A stretch of 54,582 bases of DNA, taken from contig JASHOF010000060.1 of assembly GCA_030041255.1 (NCBI GenBank), positions 1 through 54,582 of the forward strand. The letters are read 5' to 3'. The notes beneath the pieces were generated by a model. The model made no database searches, was not told the origin of the DNA, and was given only the letters and a program-made list of their open reading frames with translations. This DNA is from Acetobacteraceae bacterium (GTDB taxonomy: Bacteria > Pseudomonadota > Alphaproteobacteria > Acetobacterales > Acetobacteraceae). A program made the translations under genes and the position numbers. Shown here piece by piece: positions 9,251 through 17,957 of this stretch (positions within the stretch are counted from its first letter, which is position 1; each line of letters begins with the position of its first letter).

Positions 9251-10355
9251 CGCGCTCGCCGAGGGCGATCGCGTCATGACCGTCTGCAATGCCTGCCGCT
9301 ACTGCGAAGGGCTCTGCGCCGTCTTCCCGGCGATGGAGATGCGCCGCTCCTTCGCCGACGGCGATCTCGATTATCTCGCCAATCTCTGCCACCATTGCGG
9401 TGCCTGCTTCTACGATTGCCAGTTCGCCCCGCCGCACGAATTCAACGTCAACGTGCCTCTGGCGCTCGCGAAAATCCGCGCCCAGTCCTATGCCCGCAAC
9501 ACCTGGCCAGGCTTCTTCTCGCCGCTCTTCGCGCGAAACGCCGTTGCCGTTTCCGCGCTCGCCCTCGCCTCGCTGGTCGGCTTCCTGGCCGGCTTCGCGC
9601 TCGCCGGCGCCAACGCTCTCTTCCGCGCCCATGCCGGCCCCGGCGCCTTCTACGTCATCATGTCGCACCACGCGATGGTGGTCGTCTTCGGCATCGCCTT
9701 CCTCGCCGCGCTCGCTGCACTCGCGGCCGGACTCGCCCATTTCTGGCGCGGCATCTCCGAACCTGCCGCGACGCTGGCCTCGCCGGCCCTCCTCGCCGCC
9801 GCCACGCACGATGCCGCAACGCTCCGCTATCTCGATGGTGGCGGCGCCGGCTGCATGAATGAAGACGAACGCCCCACGGACCGCCGCGCGCTCTTCCATC
9901 ATCTGGCCTTCTGGGGCTTCCTGTCCTGCTTCGCCGCCACCTGTGTCGGGACCATCTATCACTACGGCCTTGGCCGCGAGGCACCCTATCCGTGGTGGGA
10001 TCTTCCGGTCGTGCTCGGCACCCTGGGCGGGTTCGGTCTCGTCGTCGGCACGCCGGGTCTGCTCCTCGCCCGGCTCCGTCGCGACCCGGCAATCGCCGAT
10101 GCCGCCAATTCCGGCATGGAAACGACCTTCATCGTGATGCTCTTCCTCACCGCGCTCTCGGGCCTCGCGGTTCTCTTCTTCCGCGCCACCCCGGCCATGG
10201 CCGTGCTGCTCGCGCTCCATCTCGGAATCGTGTTCACGCTGTTCCTGGCCTTTCCATACGGAAAATTCGTGCACGGCCTCTATCGCTTTGCCGCCCTGGT
10301 CCGTTACGCACGCGAACGCCGCACCCTCGCGGCCACCCCGGATCGCGGATCCTGA
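9237..10355 (+). CDS. tcuB: Tricarballylate utilization 4Fe-4S protein TcuB
   Basis: 372 residues, the membrane partner that passes electrons from TcuA to the quinone pool. Two cysteine clusters near the N-terminus, CNACRYCEGLC and CHHCGACFYDC, fit two 4Fe-4S centres. About six transmembrane helices with histidines (for example SHHAMVVVFGIAF and FHHLAFWGFLSCF) suit haem or quinone contact. The start codon lies inside tcuA (14-bp overlap), so translation is probably coupled. The gene is convergent with the MFS gene, with only 34 bp between them. Confidence 0.9.
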   Translation: MHRTDALAEGDRVMTVCNACRYCEGLCAVFPAMEMRRSFADGDLDYLANLCHHCGACFYDCQFAPPHEFNVNVPLALAKIRAQSYARNTWPGFFSPLFARNAVAVSALALASLVGFLAGFALAGANALFRAHAGPGAFYVIMSHHAMVVVFGIAFLAALAALAAGLAHFWRGISEPAATLASPALLAAATHDAATLRYLDGGGAGCMNEDERPTDRRALFHHLAFWGFLSCFAATCVGTIYHYGLGREAPYPWWDLPVVLGTLGGFGLVVGTPGLLLARLRRDPAIADAANSGMETTFIVMLFLTALSGLAVLFFRATPAMAVLLALHLGIVFTLFLAFPYGKFVHGLYRFAALVRYARERRTLAATPDRGS

Positions 10356-10389
10356 ACGGCTCCGCCGGCCTCTACTCGAGCCGAACACG

Positions 10390-11772
10390 CTACCGCCGCG
10401 TCAACTGCCAGGCGGCAACGGCACCGAAGGCAAGCACCGGCAGGAAGCTCGCGAACACCCAGAAACCGGCAGCCTCGGCGACCGCCCGGCCGGTCCCCTC
10501 CCCGAGACCGACGGCATTCGCCGCGATCCCGCTCGCCGAGGCGCCCAGCGCATAGCCGATCCTCTGCATGGAGGAGGCCGCGGAAGCGGCCAGGTCGCGC
10601 TCACCGGGCGAAGCCGCAATCACGATGCGGCGCACGATGTACGGCCAGCAGATGCCGTATCCCAGTCCCTGCAGCACCACGCTGAGCAGGATCAGCGATA
10701 ACGGGCCTCCGGAAACGAACACCGCAAGCCCGACGCCACCCAGCCCGATGAGGCTCGCGCCGCCGCGAATCAGCGACCGGTCGGCGGCCGGCGAAAAACC
10801 TGACGTCGCCAGCGTCCCGAGCGTCCAGGCCACCGATTCAGCGGCCAGGATGTAGCCGGCAATCAGCGGACTGACCCCGAACAGGAGCTCGAGCAGCAGC
10901 GGCCCGTAGCTCGTGAAGGCAGCCGAGCCCGCGGCCAGCGCCAGCACCATCAGAAGGCCGGCCCCCACAGGATGCCATGGCCGCAGCACCTCGCCAGGCA
11001 TCACCCTGACGGTGCCGGCACGATCGATGCGCGCCGCGGCGTAGAGCGCCACGACGCCGATCAGGCCGAGGATGAGAGAGAGGCCGAACCGACCGGTATC
11101 GCCCGCCGCCGCAATGGCAAGCGTGCCCACTGCCAGCACCAGGAGCGCCCGCCACGGCCAGTTCGTCGCCTCGCGCCTCTCGGCTGGCAGATCGCCGAGA
11201 AAGATGCGCGCCGCGACGATCAGAAAGAGTGCCTGCGCACCGAAGGCCCAGAAGGCACCACGCCACAGCCCCGCATCTGCGAAGGCGCCGCCGATCAGCG
11301 GCCCGCAAAGGGACGAAGCACCCCAGATCGCCGATACGATCGCCATCAGCCGGACCCAGAGCCGCTCGGGAAAGAGCCGCTCTGTCGCGACATAGCTCAG
11401 CGCGATCATCACCCCGCCGCCGATGCCCTGGATCAGCCGCCCCACGAGCAGCACGCCGATATCCGGGGCGACGGCGCTGACCGCGCAGCCCACCGCATAA
11501 ACAATGGCAGCGACGATCAGGACATTCCTGAGGCCGAGGCGCCGCGCCATGACGCCGACCGCAGCCCCGGAAACGATCGCGCCAAGCAGATAAAGTGCAA
11601 TCGCCCAGTTGATGAAAGCGATGCCGCCGATCTCCTCCACGGCGGCCGGCATCGTCGTTGCGGCAAGGAAGGAATCAGCCGCGTGCAGCCACACGCCAAG
11701 GCACAGCACGATGAACGGCACGAGCCGGCCGGTCGCCTGCAGCTCGCGCCATTCCGCAGCAAACCTCGGCAC
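10390..11772 (-). CDS. MFS transporter, drug:H+ antiporter-like
   Basis: 460 residues with 12 or more hydrophobic helices. The loop GVMARRLGLRNVLIV (motif A region) and LVGRLIQGIGGGVMIALSYV (motif B) are typical of DHA exporters. The frame extends upstream to 11898, but a GTG at 11772 lies 8 bp after GAGAGGA and starts the protein (M)PRFAAEWREL, so I take the GTG. It faces tcuAB but does not resemble the citrate/tricarballylate carrier TcuC, so an export role is more likely than uptake. The substrate is unknown. Confidence 0.85.
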   Translation of the reverse strand: MPRFAAEWRELQATGRLVPFIVLCLGVWLHAADSFLAATTMPAAVEEIGGIAFINWAIALYLLGAIVSGAAVGVMARRLGLRNVLIVAAIVYAVGCAVSAVAPDIGVLLVGRLIQGIGGGVMIALSYVATERLFPERLWVRLMAIVSAIWGASSLCGPLIGGAFADAGLWRGAFWAFGAQALFLIVAARIFLGDLPAERREATNWPWRALLVLAVGTLAIAAAGDTGRFGLSLILGLIGVVALYAAARIDRAGTVRVMPGEVLRPWHPVGAGLLMVLALAAGSAAFTSYGPLLLELLFGVSPLIAGYILAAESVAWTLGTLATSGFSPAADRSLIRGGASLIGLGGVGLAVFVSGGPLSLILLSVVLQGLGYGICWPYIVRRIVIAASPGERDLAASAASSMQRIGYALGASASGIAANAVGLGEGTGRAVAEAAGFWVFASFLPVLAFGAVAAWQLTRR

Positions 11773-11949
11773 GATGCTGTCCTCTCTCAGGCAATCGCGC
11801 CGGGCGCGATCTTGTTTCCGATCGCGGCCGGATAATGCCCCGCCCCGACCGCGGCAAGCATCTCCGCTCCGCTCCGGCCACCCGTTGCATGGCGCCACGC
11901 GCGCCGCTTAACCTGCCGGCACGACGAACCGGGCCAATGAGGCAGATCC

Positions 11950-13752
11950 ATGAAACGCCGGAAATTCCTCCAGGCAGCCGGCACGGTGCCGCTTCTGCCC
12001 CTGGCCTCTCTGCCATTCGCGAAGGCCGCGCACGCCGCGCCCTTCCGCCGCCTCCACCCCTCCGATCCGGCATGGCCGACGCCGGCCGAGTGGGAGGCAC
12101 TGAATGCGGATGTCGTCGGCAACCTGATCAAGGTCGAATCCCCCCTCGTCGCCTGCGCCGCCGCGCCCACCAGCGCCGGCTGCGCCGCGCTCTTCCGGGA
12201 TCTCAAAAATCCTTATTACATCGGCGATCATGTCGCCCTCACGGAGACCACCGGCTGGATCGATGCCTGGAGCACGGCGCCCAGCGTCTATGCGGTCGCC
12301 GCGCATCGCACGGAAGACGTCGTTGCCGCCGTCACTTTCGCGCGCGAGCATAATCTCCGGCTGGTCGTCAAGGGCGGCGGCCACAGCTACTTCGGCGCCT
12401 CCAACGCCGCGGACTCGCTTCTCGTCTGGACCCGCCCCATGCAGCAGGTCAGGCTCCACGAGGCGTTCGTCCCTTCCGGTTGCTCGCCAGGCGCCGCCCA
12501 GCCCGCGGTCAGCCTCGGCGCCGGCTCGATCTGGCTCCGCACCTACAACGCCGTCACCACCCGCGGCGGCCGCTATGTCCAGGGCGGCGGCTGCGCCACG
12601 GTCGGCGTCGCCGGCCTCGTGCAGGGCGGCGGCTTCGGCAGCTTCTCGAAGAATTTCGGCACCGGTGCCGCCGGCCTCCTCGAAGCCGAGGTCGTCACCG
12701 CCGACGGCACCGCGCGTATTGCCAATGCCTGCACCAATCCCGATCTCTTCTGGGCCATTAAGGGTGCCGGCAACAGCTTCGGCGTCATCACCCGCCTGAC
12801 GCTCCGCACGCACGCGCTCCCGGATTTTTTCGGCGGCGCAACCCTCACCATCCAAGCCGCCTCCGACGCTGCGTTCCGCCGCCTGGTCGGCCGCTTTGTC
12901 GGCTTCTATGCGGAAAGCCTCTTCAATCCGTACTGGGGCGAACAGGCCGCGTTCCTGCCGGGCAATACGCTTGGCATCGCCATGGTGTTCCAGGGGCTGG
13001 ATCAGGGCCAGGCCGAACGCGCCTGGCGCCCGTTCCTCGATTGGGTGAGCGCCTCGCCCAGCGATTATTCCTTCGTTTCCTGGCCGAGCTTCCTGGCTCT
13101 CCGCGCGCGCCATTTCTGGGACCCGGCCTTGCTCACCGCAGTGCCCGGTCTCACCCTCCCCGACGACCGGCCGGACGCCCCGAAATCCAACCTCTTCTGG
13201 CCTGGAAATCTCCACGAAACCGGCTGGTTCCTCGACAATTACGAATCCGCCTGGATGCCCTCCCGCCTTCTCGAACCCGATCGCCAGCCCGGGCTCGCCG
13301 ACGCCCTCTTCGCCGCCTCACGCCACTGGCGGACGGTCCTTCATTTCAACAAAGGCCTCGCCGGCGGCACCGCGGAGGCGATCGCCTCCGCCCGCGACAC
13401 CTGCATGAATCCCGATGTTCTCGATGCCTTCGCCCTCGCCATCAGCGACAGCGGCGGCGCCCCCGCCGCTCCCGGCGTTCCCGGACACGAGCCCGATCTT
13501 GCCGGCGGCCAGGCCCGCGCGAAACTCGTTCACCAGGCCATCGCCGAGATGCGCAAGCTCGCGCCCAACGCCGGCTCCTATGTCTCGGAAGCCGGCTTCT
13601 TCGACGAGAACTGGCAAGGCAAGTACTGGGGCCCGAATTATCCCCGCCTCCTCGCCATCAAGCAGAAATACGACCCCGACGGCCTCTTCTTCGTCCACCA
13701 TGGCGTCGGCAGCGAGGCGTGGAGCGCGGACGGCTTCGTCCGCTCCGGCTGA
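11950..13752 (+). CDS. FAD-binding oxidoreductase with BBE domain, Tat-exported
   Basis: 600 residues, related to berberine-bridge/6-hydroxynicotine-oxidase-type flavoproteins. A twin-arginine signal (MKRRKFLQAAGTVPLLPLAS) is followed by the PCMH FAD domain: LVVKGGGHSYFGAS, LGAGSIWLRTYNA and GGGCATVGVAGLVQGGGFG. The C-terminal BBE block reads YWGPNYPRLLAIKQKYDPDG. At 600 residues it is longer than bacterial homologues of about 450-480, with the extra sequence before and within the substrate domain. It is divergent from the MFS gene. It is likely to act in the periplasm on an alcohol or sugar-like substrate that I cannot name. Confidence 0.88.
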   Translation: MKRRKFLQAAGTVPLLPLASLPFAKAAHAAPFRRLHPSDPAWPTPAEWEALNADVVGNLIKVESPLVACAAAPTSAGCAALFRDLKNPYYIGDHVALTETTGWIDAWSTAPSVYAVAAHRTEDVVAAVTFAREHNLRLVVKGGGHSYFGASNAADSLLVWTRPMQQVRLHEAFVPSGCSPGAAQPAVSLGAGSIWLRTYNAVTTRGGRYVQGGGCATVGVAGLVQGGGFGSFSKNFGTGAAGLLEAEVVTADGTARIANACTNPDLFWAIKGAGNSFGVITRLTLRTHALPDFFGGATLTIQAASDAAFRRLVGRFVGFYAESLFNPYWGEQAAFLPGNTLGIAMVFQGLDQGQAERAWRPFLDWVSASPSDYSFVSWPSFLALRARHFWDPALLTAVPGLTLPDDRPDAPKSNLFWPGNLHETGWFLDNYESAWMPSRLLEPDRQPGLADALFAASRHWRTVLHFNKGLAGGTAEAIASARDTCMNPDVLDAFALAISDSGGAPAAPGVPGHEPDLAGGQARAKLVHQAIAEMRKLAPNAGSYVSEAGFFDENWQGKYWGPNYPRLLAIKQKYDPDGLFFVHHGVGSEAWSADGFVRSG

Positions 13753-13819
13753 CCTCCGCCCCTGGACCCTCCCGGGCCCCGGCCGCATGATGGCCCTCTC
13801 GCGGTTCGAGGAGAGCAGA

Positions 13820-14740
13820 ATGTCCGAGCATCCGTGGCCGGCCGGTGCAGCGTGGCTCGATGGCCGTTTCATGCCGCTCGCCGAGGCGAAAATCCCGGTC
13901 ACCGACTGGGGCTATCGCCGCTCGGACGTCACTTACGATGTCGTCAGCGTCTGGAACGGCGCCTTCTTTCGCCTCGATGACCATCTCCGCCGCTTCCAGG
14001 CCTCGATGGCGCATTTCCGCCTCCAGCCGCGCGAAACGATCGAGGAGCTGCGCGGCATCCTGCATGAACTGGTGCGCCGCGCCGGTCTGCGTGAAGCCTA
14101 CGTCGCCATGGACTGCCTGCGCGCCGCCGCCCCGCCCGGCCTGCCTCGCCATCCGCGCAACGCCCGAAGCTATCTCCTCGCCTTCGCCGTTCCCTATGTC
14201 TGGCTGATGCCACGCGAGGTGATCGCCCGCGGCGCGCATCTCGTCATCGCCACCGCCCGCCGCATCCCGCCCGTCTCGGTCGATCCGCGCGCCAAGAATT
14301 TCCACTGGGCGGACATGACCCAGGCGCTCTTCGAAGCCAGCGACGCCGGCGCCGACAACCCCATCCTTCTCGATCTGGATGGCAACGTGACCGAAGGACC
14401 GGGCTTCAACGTCTTCTCCGTCACCGCCGGCCGCATCGCCACTCCCGATCGTGGCGTGCTCGAAGGCATCACCCGCCTCTCTGTCATCGAGCTGGCCGCC
14501 CGCCTCGGCATTCCCTGCGAGATCCGCCCGGTTCCGGCGGAAGAGCTGCGCGCCGCAGACGAGATTTTCATCTCCTCGACCGCCGGCGGAGTGATCGGCG
14601 TCACGCGCCTTGACACCCGCATCCTTGGCAATGATCGCCCGGGCCCGATCACCGGGCGCCTGCACGAGAGCTACTGGCAACTCCGCCGCCAAGGCTGGCA
14701 CGCCGAGCCGATCGACTACGCGCGCGCCGCCGCCGAATAG
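13820..14740 (+). CDS. Class IV aminotransferase (branched-chain or D-amino-acid type)
   Basis: 306 residues, a fold-type IV PLP enzyme. The Schiff-base lysine is Lys159 in DPRAKNFHWADM. The phosphate-binding end NVTEGPGFNVFSV and GVLEGITRLSVIELA are typical of the family, as is ISSTAGGVIGVTRLD near the C-terminus. The frame is open from 13415, inside the previous gene; the ATG at 13820 follows GAGGAGAGCAG and starts MSEHPWPAGAAWLDGRF, the normal N-terminus. It could be a branched-chain transaminase, a D-alanine transaminase or an (R)-amine transaminase. Confidence 0.9.
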   Translation: MSEHPWPAGAAWLDGRFMPLAEAKIPVTDWGYRRSDVTYDVVSVWNGAFFRLDDHLRRFQASMAHFRLQPRETIEELRGILHELVRRAGLREAYVAMDCLRAAAPPGLPRHPRNARSYLLAFAVPYVWLMPREVIARGAHLVIATARRIPPVSVDPRAKNFHWADMTQALFEASDAGADNPILLDLDGNVTEGPGFNVFSVTAGRIATPDRGVLEGITRLSVIELAARLGIPCEIRPVPAEELRAADEIFISSTAGGVIGVTRLDTRILGNDRPGPITGRLHESYWQLRRQGWHAEPIDYARAAAE

Positions 14741-15141
14741 ATCATCAGCCAGTGCCCCGAATCAAACGTGAGTGACGCCTATCCCCCGCGCCATTCGCAT
14801 CGTTCCCCTCTCCCTTTGGGAGAGGGGAAGGGGTGAGGGTCGGGGTGAGGGTGAATCACTCATCCATGAAAGTCGGAACCAGCCCGCTGATCCCCGCCTT
14901 CCGGCAGGAGGTTTCCACGAACTACATCATATCGTAGACGTAATATGTTGCGGGCTTGCCTCTGGCCTCGGTTCACTTCCTCTCACCCCGACCCCTGGCA
15001 TGTCTGTTCTCCTGGTGGGAGAGCGCGGCACCGGGCTCGCCCTGCCTCCGCAACGATTGTTCCTCGGCCGCCCGCGAAGTCATTGCAGCGCTCGCCCGGA
15101 TGGTCGATGGTCGGTCTGCTGCGACCCGATCTCGAAGGTGG
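14741..15141. other. Intergenic region with a dispersed hairpin repeat
   Basis: About 400 bp without a credible gene. It begins with the hairpin repeat unit at 14805 and its G-rich tail. An AT-rich patch follows around 14918-14950 (TAATAT at 14941-14946 could be a -10 element for the downstream peptidase gene, weakly supported). A degenerate echo of the hairpin unit lies near 14987-15025. The ribosome site of the next gene is the only other element seen. Confidence 0.6.
14805..14903 (+). repeat. Dispersed palindromic repeat, family A, copy 1
   Basis: Perfect inverted repeat with arms CCCCTCTCCC (14805-14814) and GGGAGAGGGG (14818-14827) and a TTT loop. The tail is G-rich (GGGTGAGGGTCGGGGTGAGG) and then GTGAATCACTC. 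The tail stays alignable with copy 2 for about 60 bp more (both contain AAAGT, GGA-AC and AGCCCG in order), so the repeat is longer than the hairpin. It lies 64 bp after the transaminase stop. No T-run follows, so a classical intrinsic terminator is doubtful. Confidence 0.8.
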
Positions 15142-15720
15142 ATGCCAATGTTGAACATGTACGATGCCCAGAAGGCGATGGACCTCGTCCGCGCCACCTA
15201 CAGCGCCCATTATCCCAAGATGCTCGACGCAAACGGTTGTGACGAGGTCTACGAATTCCTCGATCTGCCGCAATTTACGACGAAATTCACACTCACCTAC
15301 AACGCCTGCTTCAAGCAGGCGAACAACTTCACCCAATCGGCAGGCGACGTCGTTAAATTTGTCAACGCCTTCGTCGCTTCCGATTATCGCAATTTCCGCC
15401 GCAAAATCTACGTGAAGAATGATCCGAATCTAAAATGGGGAACGCTCGTTCACGAATACCTTCACTACCTGACGCACCGCTATCTGTATCCGGCCTGCTA
15501 TGAGCGCGGCGGCGCCTGGCCCGATCGGATCGAAGGGATCACCGAGTACCTGACACGGACCACCAGTGACGAGGTTGCCAAGATCCGGACCAGCTATGAA
15601 AAGCAATTTCTCCAGGTGGACAGCTATGTCGGCGGCGATCCCTCCAAGCGGCTGGCGGTGATCCAATGCTGCTTCGCCGGAGAGACATGGAAGCTCGGCA
15701 CCCTGTTCCCGCCCTCCTGA
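15142..15720 (+). CDS. Orphan HExxH putative zinc metallopeptidase
   Basis: 192 residues, probably cytoplasmic (no signal peptide). HEYLH at residues 104-108 is a zinc-peptidase motif, and EGITEYLT (131-138) supplies a glutamate at the distance expected of a gluzincin third ligand. The rest is not assignable. I chose ATG 15142 near CGAAGGTGG; 15148 is an alternative and the frame opens at 14956. Base composition is low for the window (a line I counted is 29/60 GC), which suggests acquisition. The small size and the lack of domains or partners resemble catalytic parts of secreted toxins or of minimal gluzincins. Function unknown. Confidence 0.7.
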   Translation: MPMLNMYDAQKAMDLVRATYSAHYPKMLDANGCDEVYEFLDLPQFTTKFTLTYNACFKQANNFTQSAGDVVKFVNAFVASDYRNFRRKIYVKNDPNLKWGTLVHEYLHYLTHRYLYPACYERGGAWPDRIEGITEYLTRTTSDEVAKIRTSYEKQFLQVDSYVGGDPSKRLAVIQCCFAGETWKLGTLFPPS

Positions 15721-15779
15721 CTCCGGGCGCGGCTCCCCAAGGCCAGGCCGGGTGAACGGGGATTCGCCACGGCTTCGGC

Positions 15780-16418
15780 TCAGAGAGAGAGCCCAAGTTC
15801 GCGCAGTGCCCTGGCCAGATCGAGGCCGGGACCGTAATGAATCGCCGCCATCCCCACTCCCTCGGCAGCGCTGACATTGGCACGCGAATCGTCGATGAAC
15901 ACGCAGTCGGCGGGATCGAGCGCGTGGCGGTCGATCAGAACCTGATAGATTCGCGGGTCCGGCTTGACCAGCCGCTCCGTGCCCGAGACGACGATGCCGC
16001 GGAAAGTCCCGAGGAACGGATAAAGGGTTCGGGTGAGCGCAAATTTCTCCACCGAGTAATTGGTGATCGCATAGAGCGGCACACCCATCCGATCGAGCTT
16101 GGCGAGCAACGCCACATTCTCGGCGATCGCGCCCCCCAATGTCTCGACCCAGCGCTCATCGTAGGCGCGGATATGCGCCTCCCAGTCCGGAAAGCGGGCG
16201 ATCCGCTCGGCAATGGCCTCGGTGAAGCTGCGGCCACGATCCTGTTCCAGGTTCCAGGCATCGGTGCAGATATTGGCCAGGAACCATTCCACCCGCGCCA
16301 TGTCGCCCTCGAACAGCGTGCGGTAAAGGTTGCGCGGATCCCAGCGGATCAGCACGTTGCCGATGTCGAAGACAACGACGGACGGCGCATTCCCTGGCCC
16401 TTTTCCACCAGTCCGCAT
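15780..16418 (-). CDS. HAD family hydrolase (subfamily IA, YihX-like)
   Basis: 212 residues. Motif I is VVFDIGNVLIRWD with nucleophile Asp18, motif II is AITNYS, motif III is RLVKPDPRIYQ with the conserved Lys, and motif IV is VFIDDSRANV. The DIGN form of motif I, the YRTLFEGDMARVEWFL cap and the IYQVLIDRHALDP segment resemble phosphatases of the YihX/AraL-like group. It is last in a three-gene minus-strand operon, 10 bp after the HAD type II gene. The substrate is most likely a sugar phosphate or small organophosphate, but this is inferred. Confidence 0.87.
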   Translation of the reverse strand: MRTGGKGPGNAPSVVVFDIGNVLIRWDPRNLYRTLFEGDMARVEWFLANICTDAWNLEQDRGRSFTEAIAERIARFPDWEAHIRAYDERWVETLGGAIAENVALLAKLDRMGVPLYAITNYSVEKFALTRTLYPFLGTFRGIVVSGTERLVKPDPRIYQVLIDRHALDPADCVFIDDSRANVSAAEGVGMAAIHYGPGLDLARALRELGLSL

Positions 16419-16428
16419 GCCCGCCGCC

Positions 16429-17154
16429 TCAGCACCCGAGCCGGGCCGCCAGTTCGTAGAAATTCACCGCCTTGATATCGAAATCCGGCCCCTCCGGCAT
16501 CGCCCGCGCCGGCTTCGGTCCCCACTCCTCCGGCCGCGGCACGAAGGCGGTCCGGAACCCCCGCCGGCGGGCCGCTTGCAGGTCCTCGGCATGCGCTGCC
16601 ACCATCATGCATTGTCCGGGTGCCAGATCGAGCAGCGCCGCCGCCCGATCGTACACCTCCGGCTGCGGCTTGTAGGCCCCGGCAAGCTCAGCCCCCAGAA
16701 TCATGTCCCACGGCAGCCCGGCATGTCTCGCCAGGTTGACCATCAGCCCGACATTGCCGTTCGAGAGCGCGGCCAGGATGTATTTCCGTTTCAGCCGCCC
16801 GAGCCCTTCCACCACGTCCGGCCACGGGTCGAGCCGGTGCCAGGCCCGGTTCAGCTCGCCGATCGTCGTCTCGTCGAGTCCGTCGATCTGGAATTCCTTC
16901 AGCACTGCCAGCAGATTTTCCCGATGCAGCGCATCGAGCCGGGTCCAGGGCCTGACCCCCCTCCGCACTTTTTCCAGCGCCGGCTGGTAGCGCAACCGCC
17001 AGCGATCGGCGAAGAAATGCCAGTCCCTCTCGAAGCCACGCGGAACCAGCATCTCCCGCGCCCCGCGCGCGATGCTCTCCCGCCAGTCCACCAGCGTCCC
17101 AAACACGTCGAAGGTCAGCGCCTTGATCGCGCCGTGCGGATCGTCCCTTGCCAT
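16429..17154 (-). CDS. Haloacid dehalogenase type II-like HAD hydrolase
   Basis: 241 residues. It opens IKALTFDVFGTLVDWRESI with the nucleophile Asp16, the signature of (S)-2-haloacid dehalogenases. The later motifs ALSNGNVGL, AYKPQPEVYDRAA and MVAAHAEDLQAAR are also of type II. The ATG at 17154 follows GAGGTGGCG and lies 7 bp after the aldolase stop, so this start was preferred over 17181 or 17208. Many members of this family act on compounds other than haloacids; no dehalogenation partner genes are visible. Confidence 0.87.
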   Translation of the reverse strand: MARDDPHGAIKALTFDVFGTLVDWRESIARGAREMLVPRGFERDWHFFADRWRLRYQPALEKVRRGVRPWTRLDALHRENLLAVLKEFQIDGLDETTIGELNRAWHRLDPWPDVVEGLGRLKRKYILAALSNGNVGLMVNLARHAGLPWDMILGAELAGAYKPQPEVYDRAAALLDLAPGQCMMVAAHAEDLQAARRRGFRTAFVPRPEEWGPKPARAMPEGPDFDIKAVNFYELAARLGC

Positions 17155-17161
17155 CGCCACC

Positions 17162-17947
17162 TCAGATTCCGGCGGCGTCATGCGCCGCTCTCTCCAGCAT
17201 CGCCACATCGAACCCTTTCAGCAGCATCCGATAGCCTGCCGCGCGCTTTGCCGCCGCCGCCTCGACGGAAAGCGCCACGCCCGCCATGACGATCCCGGCA
17301 CGCCTGATCTTCGCCTCCGCCTCCGCCACCAGCCGGCGCATCTCGGGATGGTCGAACTCACCCGGCCGCCCGAGGCTCATGGAGAGATCGAACGAGGCGA
17401 TCGCCGCCACGTCGATCCCCGGCACGGCCAGGATTTCGTCCAGCGCCGCGATCGCCCCCGGCGTCTCGATCGTGATGATGTTGAGAATCTCGCGATCCGC
17501 CATCCGCCAGTATTCCGCGACGCTCACACCCCAACGCGCCGCCGCGAAGGAAGGCGCGTAGCCGCGCACCCCGCCCGGCGGATAGCGCACCGCCGCCGCC
17601 GCACGCCTGGCCTCCTCCGCACTTGCGATCAGCGGAAAATTCACACCCATCGCGCCGGCATCCAGCACCGGCTTGACGAGCCAGGGCTCGGTTGCCGGCA
17701 CGCGCACCAGAGGGGCGGCGCGCGTGCCCTGCGTCGCCGCGATCATCGCCTGCAGCGTCGCGAGGTCGATCGCACCGTGCTCCATGTCCAGGATCAGCGC
17801 GTCGATGCCGCTCCGCGCCAGGATCTGCACCGCTGCCACGCTCGGCACCGCCACCATGAAGGCGCCGATCACCTCGCCCGCGGCAAGCCGCGCCTTGGCC
17901 GGATTGACAAATCCGTTCGCCCGTTCCTCGTAAGCTCGTCCAGGCAT
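17162..17947 (-). CDS. HpcH/HpaI family aldolase
   Basis: 261 residues from the chosen start, a class II metal-dependent aldolase or citrate-lyase-like TIM barrel. Family marks are VPSVAAVQILARSGIDALIL, the DMEHGAIDL metal/carboxylate strand, VRVPATEP, and GAMGVNFPLIASAEEA. It retro-aldol cleaves 2-keto-3-deoxy or 4-hydroxy-2-oxo acids, yielding pyruvate in known members. It heads the operon with the two HAD genes, which could dephosphorylate or dehalogenate the substrate before cleavage (inference). Starts at 17959 and 17995 are also possible, but they would overlap the divergent VOC gene. Confidence 0.87.
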   Translation of the reverse strand: MPGRAYEERANGFVNPAKARLAAGEVIGAFMVAVPSVAAVQILARSGIDALILDMEHGAIDLATLQAMIAATQGTRAAPLVRVPATEPWLVKPVLDAGAMGVNFPLIASAEEARRAAAAVRYPPGGVRGYAPSFAAARWGVSVAEYWRMADREILNIITIETPGAIAALDEILAVPGIDVAAIASFDLSMSLGRPGEFDHPEMRRLVAEAEAKIRRAGIVMAGVALSVEAAAAKRAAGYRMLLKGFDVAMLERAAHDAAGI

Positions 17948-17957
17948 GCCAGCATCC

